Assembly: GCA_964472545.1 (NCBI GenBank)
Contig: CAYYNP010000109.1
Location: 1-28,596 of the forward strand
Length of the DNA: 28,596 nt
Direction: 5' to 3'
Source of the DNA: CAYYNP01 sp964472545
GTDB taxonomy: Bacteria; Planctomycetota; Planctomycetia; Pirellulales; Thermoguttaceae
Both the position numbers and the translations under genes were made by a program. The stretch's first letter is position 1; each line of letters starts with the position of its first letter. The notes under the pieces are model-generated. The model was not told where the DNA came from and searched no databases. It worked only from the letters and a program-made list of their open reading frames with translations. Below, in pieces: positions 1 through 6,893 of the stretch.

Positions 1-65
1 CGGTGCCTGTCCCCTTTCTTCGGGCGGCGACATTGGGGCACCGTGGAAAAGGGGGCACAGGCACC
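1..65. repeat. Inverted pair of a GGTGCCTGTCCCC-type intergenic repeat
   Basis: The first 19 bases (CGGTGCCTGTCCCCTTTCT) recur inverted at 46-65 (GAAAAGGGGG followed by CACAGGCACCG). The two copies could form a stem-loop. Related copies lie at 107-127 and, inverted, at 28573-28592, so this is a dispersed family. The left edge may be cut by the window boundary. Confidence 0.7.
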
Positions 66-106
66 GAGCCGGGAATCTCGTCGGCAGGTTGCGTGTTGAT
101 TCTGGC

Positions 107-127
107 TCGGAGCCTGTCCCCCTTTTC
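107..127. repeat. Third copy of the GCCTGTCCCC repeat family
   Basis: CGGAGCCTGTCCCCCTTTTC matches the copies at 1-19 and 46-65 (the latter inverted). It shares the GAGCC variant with the copy at the far end of the window. No coding role is apparent. Confidence 0.65.
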
Positions 128-403
128 CACTCCCGCGAATCGACTCTGCAGTTCTGCTGGCCAAATCAGGTCCACGGACTGGCAACGCTTCTCGCCCAAG
201 CGTGTCGCTGCCACGCGCGTATAATCCGTGATCCGGGCGTGCGATGCGAAACGTGCCTCTCGGATCAAACGGCTTGGTTCGTGAACCGGCGAATCCGGGC
301 TCAATTGTGGTGGCATAGCCGGGCAAAAAGCCCCGTGTTAGGATAGGCAGGCAATATCCCCCAGCCGGGTGGTGTGAAATCTGTTTTCGGTGGCCCCGCC
401 ACC

Positions 404-431
404 TTGACAACTCAAGAATACCTGCCATACT
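404..431 (+). promoter_or_regulatory. Candidate sigma-70-type promoter for the LamG/SUMF1/PEP-CTERM gene
   Basis: A perfect TTGACA (404-409) is followed after 16 nt by CATACT (426-431), a 4/6 match to the -10 consensus. It is the only strong -35-like hexamer in the upstream region. The start codon is about 220 nt further on, so the leader would be long. Inferred by eye only. Confidence 0.35.
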
Positions 432-447
432 AATTGGCGGTTAGTAT
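427..447. promoter_or_regulatory. Small palindrome overlapping the candidate -10 box
   Basis: ATACTAA (427-433) and TTAGTAT (441-447) are perfect inverted copies with a 7-nt spacer. Because the left arm overlaps the proposed -10 hexamer, this could be an operator; it could also be chance in an AT-rich patch. Confidence 0.25.
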
Positions 448-653
448 ATTTCCCTTTGCCCTCTTGAGGCAGTTTCCGGCGTAACCATACGGCGAGGCAG
501 CGTCTAGGACACCCTATCTGGCGTAATGGAATTCCATTGCGATCGTCTGTGGGTGTGAGTTCGGATTGACCGAACCGGTCCCTTTGAGTTCAACGGCGGA
601 GATGATCCGCTTGTAGATATTGAGGTTTTAACACCAAGTAATGAGGCACTACG

Positions 654-3029
654 ATGTTCCGGCTTGCGATCTCGTCCGCTGTGGTGGTTGTCTCTTTGGG
701 GCTGAGCGATACGCCCGCAGACGCGGATACGGTTCTCTACTATGAGTTTGAGGAAGGTCCGCAGAACCAGCAGGCGAGTCTCGTTCTCGACTCCGGTCCG
801 AACGACATCAGCGGCACCGCACTTCAAGTGGGGGCGGCTACCCGACCGATCTATCGCGACACGTTGCCCGCGGGGCTTCAACTCGAGTTTTTCGGAAACG
901 GCGGGGGAATTCCCTCTGCTGCATCGTACGTTCAGGTCGACGACACCGGAGTTTCGCCGCTCGACCTGACGGGGCCCTTGACCGTGGAGGCGATTATTCG
1001 CCCCGACGCGATTCGTCAGCAAGTGATCGTCCGCAAGAGAGGTGGGCTGGCAGGATCGGGGTATTTTCTCGACATGCACGACGACGGTCACGTCTCCTTT
1101 CGCTTACAGGATGACCTCACCAGAGCAACTAGCAGTGTAGTTTTGCAGCCCGAGACAACCTATCACGTGGCGGGTACCTGGAATGGCTCAACGATCAAGA
1201 TCTACGTCAACCATCAGTTTGATGGTTCGTTCGGATACGATGGCCCGCTTGTTGCGAACGATGATGAACTGAGTATCGGAGCCTTGCTGCGAACGAATGG
1301 CACGATTGGCCAAGGTTATGCCGGCTTGATTGACTCGGTGAGGATTAGCGACGCCGCGTTGACGCGGTTCGGGTTCTTGCCCTTCCCCGGATCCTCCCCC
1401 CTCAGTCGGACGGATACGTTCGGGGCGGAGGCAAATCGGTTCACCATCGACTTCATGCCGATTTCGGGCAACACAAATCCCACCGTGGAGCAGGTGAATG
1501 CGGGCACGTTCGCCGGTTTTGGAATCGTCGACTACGACTATTACATCGGCGCGTACGAGATCACAAACGATCAATGGAACAAGTTCAAGGCCGAACTGGG
1601 CGTTGCGGTCACAGGCACCCCGTTGGATGCGTACGATGAAGGGCCTATCTACAGGGGCACGAACGTTCCGACCGGCATGGCGAGTTGGTACGAAGCGGCG
1701 CAGTTTGTCAATTGGCTGAATACAAGCACGGGGCATCAGCCTGCGTACAGGTTCACCGGCACACAAGGTACGAGCGACTATACGTTTGCCGCCTGGTCGG
1801 CCGCCGAAGCCGCCGGCGGCACGAATCTCTACCGTCACAAGGACGCCTTTTACTTCCTCCCAACCGACGACGAGTGGTTCAAGGCGGCGTACTGGAACGG
1901 CACGAGGTTGCAGGATCTGGCGACGCAGGGTGATACGCTGCATCAGGGTAACGGCACCAGCGGTACGGGATGGAACTATAGCGAGCTTGGACTCTTCTTC
2001 GCCACGGATCCTCCTGGGCCGTGGGCCGTAGGCAGTGGGAGCGAGGAACTCAACGGGACGTACGACATGATGGGCAACGCGTGGGAGTGGATGGAGAACC
2101 CGTGGGACGATCCAAGCTACGGTGCCGATTCGCGGCGTGGTATACGTGGCGGGAATTGGTACTACGGTTCCAACACTTTTCACGCCTCCTCTTTCAGTCC
2201 CTGGAACAGCCCGACGTTCGAAGAATTCAGCATAGGGTTCCGCGTGGCACGTCGCCCTGATTCCTCAACGACAACCGCTATTTTGGATCGTCACATCTTC
2301 TACAACGACTCCACCTTCGGCGACGCGATTGCCACTGACAAGACTGCCCTATTACCCGGTGAGACCGCCAGCTTCGCCAACTACACCAGCTACGACCTGG
2401 GTATCAACGGCATAATGATTGACGTCACTAACTTGGCAGACCCCCACGCTCTGAACGTCGAGACGATTGGGGATTACTTACGACTTCGCGTGGGCAACGA
2501 TGACAATCCCGACAGTTGGAGCGATGCCCCAGCGGTACAAACCGTGAATGTACAACAGGGCGAGGGAGACCTTGGATCCGACCGAATTACGCTGACCTGG
2601 ACGGACAGAGCGATCTCCGACGAATGGTTGCAGGTTACCCTACTTGCCAATGAGTTTACCGGACTGGAAGAGGACGGCGTCTTCTATTTTGGCAATGCCA
2701 TCGCGGATGCCGGTACTTCAGAGACTGATGCCAAGGTTGACGTGACTGACTTGCTCTTGGCTCGGAACAACCCCCGTACATTTCTCGACCCCGCTGAGAT
2801 CGACTTCCCCTATGACTACAACCGCGACCAGCGAGTAAACACCACCGATTTGCTGCTGGCCAGAAACAACACGACGAACTTCTTGACGGATTTGAATCTC
2901 ATTACGGTGCCAGGCAACCAAGGAACGGCGGGGACGGCGGCCGTCCCCGAACCTCCGGCTTTCCTCCTTTCGACCATTGGTGCCGTAGGGCTACTAGCCC
3001 TCGGCTGGCGAAAACGAAACAAGGCATAG
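654..3029 (+). CDS. Exported LamG + SUMF1-like + dockerin-like protein with PEP-CTERM anchor
   Basis: 791 residues. A signal peptide covers residues 1-25 (hydrophobic stretch, then ADA before D). A LamG/concanavalin-like domain spans about 27-235. A SUMF1/formylglycine-generating-enzyme-like fold spans about 262-533, with the family motifs YEITNDQW, LPTDDEW, MMGNAWEWM, GIRGGNW and IGFRVARR. A beta-rich region is followed by two dockerin-like repeats (each with the motif DLLLARNN, one preceded by DYNRDQRVN). The C-terminus carries VPEPP (P765-E766-P767), a hydrophobic helix and a basic tail RKRNK. The two cysteines used by true formylglycine-generating enzymes are Tyr504 and Phe509 here, so sulfatase-activating activity is unlikely; a carbohydrate- or protein-binding role is more plausible. 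The start has only a weak Shine-Dalgarno (ATGAGG). It is probably surface-located and sorted by an exosortase encoded elsewhere. Confidence 0.85.
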   Translation: MFRLAISSAVVVVSLGLSDTPADADTVLYYEFEEGPQNQQASLVLDSGPNDISGTALQVGAATRPIYRDTLPAGLQLEFFGNGGGIPSAASYVQVDDTGVSPLDLTGPLTVEAIIRPDAIRQQVIVRKRGGLAGSGYFLDMHDDGHVSFRLQDDLTRATSSVVLQPETTYHVAGTWNGSTIKIYVNHQFDGSFGYDGPLVANDDELSIGALLRTNGTIGQGYAGLIDSVRISDAALTRFGFLPFPGSSPLSRTDTFGAEANRFTIDFMPISGNTNPTVEQVNAGTFAGFGIVDYDYYIGAYEITNDQWNKFKAELGVAVTGTPLDAYDEGPIYRGTNVPTGMASWYEAAQFVNWLNTSTGHQPAYRFTGTQGTSDYTFAAWSAAEAAGGTNLYRHKDAFYFLPTDDEWFKAAYWNGTRLQDLATQGDTLHQGNGTSGTGWNYSELGLFFATDPPGPWAVGSGSEELNGTYDMMGNAWEWMENPWDDPSYGADSRRGIRGGNWYYGSNTFHASSFSPWNSPTFEEFSIGFRVARRPDSSTTTAILDRHIFYNDSTFGDAIATDKTALLPGETASFANYTSYDLGINGIMIDVTNLADPHALNVETIGDYLRLRVGNDDNPDSWSDAPAVQTVNVQQGEGDLGSDRITLTWTDRAISDEWLQVTLLANEFTGLEEDGVFYFGNAIADAGTSETDAKVDVTDLLLARNNPRTFLDPAEIDFPYDYNRDQRVNTTDLLLARNNTTNFLTDLNLITVPGNQGTAGTAAVPEPPAFLLSTIGAVGLLALGWRKRNKA

Positions 3030-3134
3030 ACACTTTCCTCCCAGGCGATAAGCCAGAGGCAGCCTTCCCGACGCGCACTTTGACGTTGCGGTTTTGTCCG
3101 TGATGATCGTCTAGCGTGTCGATTCCCATGGGTC

Positions 3135-3164
3135 TTGACGGCGGAAAGTCCGTCTACATATAGC
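3135..3164 (+). promoter_or_regulatory. Candidate promoter of the six-gene PEP-CTERM operon
   Basis: TTGACG (3135-3140) is followed after 18 nt by TATAGC (3159-3164). The spacer contains a short GACGG...CCGTC inverted repeat. Its position 40 nt upstream of the next start fits a promoter for the following run of closely spaced genes. Matches are imperfect. Confidence 0.3.
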
Positions 3165-3190
3165 GTATTCCTATTGAGGTATTAGCACTA

Positions 3191-3195
3191 AGGAG
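3191..3195 (+). promoter_or_regulatory. Shine-Dalgarno AGGAG that decides between two ATGs
   Basis: AGGAG lies only 2 nt before the ATG at 3198 but 8 nt before the ATG at 3204. The second spacing matches the 7-8 nt seen for other genes of this cluster, so 3204 is the preferred start. Confidence 0.6.
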
Positions 3196-3203
3196 ACATG
3201 ACC

Positions 3204-3824
3204 ATGTTTCGCAAGACGTCGTTCCTGGTAGTTACCGTTCTCTTTGCTCTGGCTTCGACTCCCGTTGTCCCAGGCACGTGTTGTGCTGGAGTGATTCTCA
3301 CGTTTGACGACGTTTCCGCCTACGAAGGGAACAACATCGATGACGTCTTACGTGAGGAGTACGCCCACTTGGGCGTCCACTTCAATAGCGACGGCAGGCA
3401 CAGCGGCATTGTCAGGGGGGGAGTGAGTAACGGTGATCCAGGCGGCTGGGGTTTGGACGGCACGAACGGCCCGCAGTTCCTGGGGCACAACTGGTGGGGT
3501 GTAACGGGGATGATTGAATTTGATTTGCCGATTGAGCAGTTTCAGATCGATGTCGCTTTCACGAGCGTCACGTTCGACGCCTACGGCGATAGCGGACTTC
3601 TAGAAAGCGTCGCTTCGCAGAGTTTGGATCGCGGCGAGTGGCAGACGATCAGCCTTTCAGTTTCGGGCATTACGCGTATCGAGTACTCATCGCGTTCTGT
3701 CTTCGGCCTGGACAACATGAGATTTACTGCCATCCCCGAACCCTCCGCCCTCATTCTCCTAACCACCGGTCTCAGTGCCCTCGGGCTAATCGTCTACCGC
3801 AAGCGGAGACGGCTTCGCAGATAG
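3204..3824 (+). CDS. PEP-CTERM surface protein, unknown binding domain
   Basis: 206 residues from the preferred ATG (MFRKTSFLVV...). The signal peptide runs to about residue 29 (CCA before GVILTF). The mature domain of about 145 residues is Gly/Asp-rich and probably beta-sandwich; it begins VILTFDDV and ends GLDNMRF. This layout is common in short PEP-CTERM proteins and gives no specific function. The anchor is IPEPSALI (P178-E179-P180), a hydrophobic helix ending ALGLIVY, then RKRRRLRR. The final 89 coding bases are very similar to those of the 269-residue paralogue two genes downstream, a sign of duplication or gene conversion. First gene of a tightly packed run. Confidence 0.8.
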   Translation: MFRKTSFLVVTVLFALASTPVVPGTCCAGVILTFDDVSAYEGNNIDDVLREEYAHLGVHFNSDGRHSGIVRGGVSNGDPGGWGLDGTNGPQFLGHNWWGVTGMIEFDLPIEQFQIDVAFTSVTFDAYGDSGLLESVASQSLDRGEWQTISLSVSGITRIEYSSRSVFGLDNMRFTAIPEPSALILLTTGLSALGLIVYRKRRRLRR

Positions 3825-3859
3825 TTTGTAAACCAACCCAAGATAGATGAGGCATTGTC

Positions 3860-4543
3860 ATGTTCTGCAAAACGACACGAGCGGCTGCTCTTCTGATTGC
3901 TGTGGTGGGCGTTGGAGAGGTCTCAGCAGAACCGGTTGACGTAATTGTCAACGGCGGTTTCGAGTCCGGTAACACTGCGTTCACAAGCGAATATGGGCAC
4001 GGTGACATACACCTCGACGGGCCGAGCTACTACACAATCCTATCCAATCCGGCTGACATGCACCCCGCCGCAGCATCTTTCGGAGACCACACGACCGGAT
4101 CAGGTTTGATGCTTGCCGCCAACGGGGCCACCGATCCGGACGTGGTCGTCTGGTCTCAGGTCGTGGACGTTGTACCCCATACACCGTATGAGTTCTCTGC
4201 CTGGGTCTCGAATTTCGACCCCGCCGCTAATGCTCCTCCCGTGGTGGTGTTCCTTTTCGATCGGTACGTTGCCGGCGTGATTGTCGCGTCTACGCCCGCG
4301 GTCTGGCAGCAGTTTTCCGCGGTGTGGGAGTCGGGTGACAACACGTCGGTCGAGATCGAGATCATCAACCGGAGTATTGCACCGGGCGGAAACGACCTTA
4401 CGTTAGACGATATCTCCATGCGTGCCGTCCCCGCACCCTCCTCCCTAATTCTCCTATCCTCCGGTCTCGGTGCCCTGGGGCTAATCGCATACCGAAGGCG
4501 AAGAGCGGTGCCGACACCCGAACGACAGGAGACCTCAGAATGA
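3860..4543 (+). CDS. PEP-CTERM-like surface protein with PAP instead of PEP
   Basis: 227 residues. The signal peptide TTRAAALLIAVVGVGEVSA is probably cut before EPVDV. The mature domain begins VIVNGGFESG, typical of galactose-binding-like/CBM-type jelly rolls, and contains DHTTGSGLM, VVWSQVV and LTLDDISM. It is clearly paralogous to the third domain of the 886-residue polyprotein downstream. The sorting motif reads VPAPS (P191-A192-P193): the usual glutamate is alanine, while the helix (GALGLIAY) and basic tail (RRRRA) are intact. A GATGAGG-like ribosome site precedes the ATG. The stop overlaps the next start as ATGA, so the two are translationally coupled. Confidence 0.8.
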   Translation: MFCKTTRAAALLIAVVGVGEVSAEPVDVIVNGGFESGNTAFTSEYGHGDIHLDGPSYYTILSNPADMHPAAASFGDHTTGSGLMLAANGATDPDVVVWSQVVDVVPHTPYEFSAWVSNFDPAANAPPVVVFLFDRYVAGVIVASTPAVWQQFSAVWESGDNTSVEIEIINRSIAPGGNDLTLDDISMRAVPAPSSLILLSSGLGALGLIAYRRRRAVPTPERQETSE

Positions 4544-5349
4544 AGAACCGCTACACATTCACCATACTGACGTTTGCTGCGGCCGTATTGTCCGTATTGT
4601 TCGCCCCGGCTTCCGGCGTTTGCGGCCTTTACGAGTTCTCTGACGGCAGCGGGAGGTTCAGGTATCTGTTCTATGCCTATGTTGATGGAGTCGAGATAGA
4701 CGGCTGGGACTACCGTCGCGCCGACCCGCATGTGGCGAGTCACCTGACGGCCGACGTGGACGCGAATGGTCTGGCGCTGACCTTCACCGCGGCAAGAGCC
4801 CAGCAGAAGACGCCCGTAGAGGCATCTGGTATTGCGAAAGAACTAGGCTTCGGAGGCCGCGAGATCCCCTTTACGCTTCTACTGAACTCCTCGTTCTCTA
4901 CGGATGTTCCGCGCAGCCCATTCGCGATCAACCCTGCCGGACTGATCTTCGACACTTCCGAGAGTGATGAAGGCCAGCCATCTGGAGTTCTGACATACGC
5001 CGGCTATATCGATTTCGACGGGGCACGGCACGACTTGAACGCCTCTTTGCCGATGATGGTGCATCGAGTGGGTACGAGCCCGAGTTCCTTTGATGATTCC
5101 GGCTATCCCGACGAACTGGCAATGGACTTGCAGGGGTTATGGTGGGACCTCCAATCCCCGGCGAAGCTGTTTGAACGGCCCTTTGGCGATTCCGTGTTTG
5201 AACTGCATATGACAAGAGCCTCGGCCCACGCATATGGATCGTACGACGGCGTGTTGATCCCCGAACCGTCCACCCTCACCCTTCTTGCCACCGGCCTCAG
5301 CGCCCTCGGGCTGATCGTCTACCGCAGGCGGAGAGGGCTTCGCAGTTGA
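4540..5349 (+). CDS. PEP-CTERM surface protein, unknown ectodomain
   Basis: 269 residues. The signal peptide covers roughly residues 1-28 (FTILTFAAAVLSVLFAPASG). The ectodomain of about 210 residues is rich in Asp, Phe and Tyr (starting YEFSDGSGRF) and resembles no domain I can name. The anchor is IPEPSTLTLL (P241-E242-P243), helix ALGLIVY, then RRRRGLRS. AGGAG at 4527-4531 lies 8 nt before the ATG inside the preceding gene, and the genes overlap by 4 nt (ATGA). The anchor DNA matches the 206-residue protein in 77 of 89 bases by my hand count. Confidence 0.78.
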   Translation: MKNRYTFTILTFAAAVLSVLFAPASGVCGLYEFSDGSGRFRYLFYAYVDGVEIDGWDYRRADPHVASHLTADVDANGLALTFTAARAQQKTPVEASGIAKELGFGGREIPFTLLLNSSFSTDVPRSPFAINPAGLIFDTSESDEGQPSGVLTYAGYIDFDGARHDLNASLPMMVHRVGTSPSSFDDSGYPDELAMDLQGLWWDLQSPAKLFERPFGDSVFELHMTRASAHAYGSYDGVLIPEPSTLTLLATGLSALGLIVYRRRRGLRS

Positions 5350-5377
5350 ATACAACCCCAGAAAGGGAGGCATCATC

Positions 5378-6892
5378 ATGGTCTACAAGACGACGTTCCT
5401 CTTGGCGATAGCCGTCTTTGTTGGCGTACGCCAACTGTCCGCCGACGTCATCATGCCCACCCCCACTCACCACTATCCGTTTGACGTGGATGCGTCGGAC
5501 GTGACGGGAACGAATGATGGCTTGCTGGTTGGCGGAGCTTCTATCGTTCCCGATTCCGAACGGGAAAACGTGTTGGATTTGGATGGGGTGAACGACTACG
5601 TGTCTCTTCCGTTCTCTGCCCTCCCCTCCGGACCGACGGACACTTCAGTATTCACTATCGCCGGTTGGGTCAAGATAGCCGAGACCATTATCCCCGAAGC
5701 ACACCAGGGAGGTATCTACGGTGAGCACGCCCGAGGCAGAACCGAAGTCAGAAGTCACTTCGGCGTCGACCGGCTAACGGAATCCGGGGTCGTCTACTTC
5801 GAGCATACCTACCCGAACGGCGGAAACTTCCGTTCTCAGTCGAAAATCAACGACCTAGACTGGCACCACGTTGCTTACGTACAAAACGAGGCGGGTAGTT
5901 TTCGACGCAAGGTATACATAGACGGTAAGCTGGACATGGCGGACAACTTCCCTGAGAGATACTCAGGTCCGACGCCCTCCCTCTTTCTAATCGGTGCCCA
6001 CGTAGCCAGAGGGCGTTACACCGAAGGCAGCATCTCCGACCTCCGATTCTACGACGTTGCCCTTTCTGCCGACCAGATTGGCGTGTTGGCCATTCCGGAA
6101 CCAAGTTGCTTGTGCCTCCTATTGGGATTAGGTGGAGTAGGACTTCTTGCGGTATTCCGGAGACACAAGAGACGAGCGATAGCTCTGATTGCCGGGGTGA
6201 TTCTGGTGGTTGTCGCTCAGCCTGCACCGAGGGCAGAAGCCAACATCGAGGAAGATCCGCCGCAGGCTTCAACCGTCGACGTGTGGAACGGAGCAACGAT
6301 TACCGACCACTCGCCCGTCGGAACCACTTATCCTTTCTCAATAGACAATGTGTTGGGAGGAGTGAGCTTTGCTGGGCAAACCCCAATCCGAAACTGCATC
6401 TTCCAGAACTCCGCGTCCACTCCTCAGTTCTTAGAGTGGGAAATCAGCGAGCCTACCACGATAGCCAGAGTCGGTGTGTTCCTACAACATGACAGTTCGG
6501 ATGTCGACAAGCGGCGGGCACTGGATGTCACTATTCTGGCAAAGGCTAATCCTGCGGATACGTTCACTCCGATCCTCACTCAGGCCCTGTCCGATCCCGT
6601 TGCCGGAGATTCCTACGGCGGCGGACAGTTCGGAACGTCCAACGTTGACTATTCCTCAGTCTTGGACGTGAACGGTTTCGTTGCCGACGCCCGTTTCTTT
6701 CGGGCGGAGTTTACTCCAAACACCGTTGGGGCATCCGGCAGTGTCGGAGTGCGCGTGTTGGAACTGGACGGACATCCAGTCCCGGAGCCGGGAAGCATGG
6801 CACTCTTGGTATGTGGAGCATTCACTCTCTTGGGCTTCGCTTGGCGAAGACGAAGTTCCAAAGGAACGAGATTATTTATTGGAGGGCGTTGA
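5378..6892 (+). CDS. Double PEP-CTERM protein: two signal-domain-anchor units fused in frame
   Basis: 504 residues; GGGAGG lies 7 nt before the ATG. Unit 1: signal peptide (residues 1-22), a LamG-like domain (about 28-235, with HYPFDVDASD, FTIAGWVKI and DWHHVAYVQN), then IPEPS (P240-E241-P242), helix and RRHKRR (261-266). Unit 2 follows without a stop: a hydrophobic helix IALIAGVILVVVAQ, Ala-Glu-Ala at 286-288 as a likely signal peptidase site, and a beta-rich domain (about 290-465) with discoidin-like character (FLEWEISEPTTIARVGVFLQ). It ends in VPEPGS (P469-E470-P471), helix and WRRRSSK. The first anchor resembles neither neighbour closely; the second has the LLVCGA type shared with the downstream genes. 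The product may be cut into two surface proteins (inference). Confidence 0.82.
   Translation: MVYKTTFLLAIAVFVGVRQLSADVIMPTPTHHYPFDVDASDVTGTNDGLLVGGASIVPDSERENVLDLDGVNDYVSLPFSALPSGPTDTSVFTIAGWVKIAETIIPEAHQGGIYGEHARGRTEVRSHFGVDRLTESGVVYFEHTYPNGGNFRSQSKINDLDWHHVAYVQNEAGSFRRKVYIDGKLDMADNFPERYSGPTPSLFLIGAHVARGRYTEGSISDLRFYDVALSADQIGVLAIPEPSCLCLLLGLGGVGLLAVFRRHKRRAIALIAGVILVVVAQPAPRAEANIEEDPPQASTVDVWNGATITDHSPVGTTYPFSIDNVLGGVSFAGQTPIRNCIFQNSASTPQFLEWEISEPTTIARVGVFLQHDSSDVDKRRALDVTILAKANPADTFTPILTQALSDPVAGDSYGGGQFGTSNVDYSSVLDVNGFVADARFFRAEFTPNTVGASGSVGVRVLELDGHPVPEPGSMALLVCGAFTLLGFAWRRRSSKGTRLFIGGR
6095..6241 (+). other. Internal PEP-CTERM anchor joined to internal signal peptide
   Basis: This stretch of the 504-residue protein encodes IPEPS, a hydrophobic helix, RRHKRR, a second hydrophobic helix and AEA. 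It reads as the tail of one exported protein fused directly to the head of another. The predicted topology is a membrane hairpin with the basic cluster in the cytoplasm. Confidence 0.7.
6881..6885 (+). promoter_or_regulatory. Shine-Dalgarno GGAGG fixing the start of the 886-residue polyprotein
   Basis: GGAGG lies within the last codons of the previous gene, 8 nt before the ATG at 6894. That ATG opens a proper signal peptide (MRFTRQAAALLIV). The frame stays open further upstream, but that part overlaps the preceding gene and encodes no signal peptide. Confidence 0.75.
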
Positions 6893-6893
6893 G

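Larger units (their letters stand above)
128..653. other. Intergenic region upstream of the PEP-CTERM cluster
   Basis: No convincing gene is seen on either strand. The short frames here lack a ribosome binding site and recognisable protein content. The stretch contains a plausible promoter and a small palindrome (listed separately), followed by a long leader of about 200 nt before the first ATG. The leader shows no riboswitch that I recognise. Confidence 0.5.
3030..3203. other. Intergenic spacer between the first PEP-CTERM gene and the downstream operon
   Basis: No gene is seen. It contains a possible promoter (listed separately) close to the next gene. I found no clear Rho-independent terminator after the preceding stop. 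Confidence 0.4.

Noticed and set aside
654..3029. Calling the first gene a sulfatase-modifying (formylglycine-generating) enzyme
   Set aside because: The two copper-binding cysteines are absent, and the fusion to LamG, dockerin-like and PEP-CTERM parts points to a different role.
6681..6893. Upstream extension of the 886-residue polyprotein
   Set aside because: It overlaps the preceding gene and encodes no signal peptide, whereas ATG 6894 has GGAGG at 8 nt and opens a typical signal.
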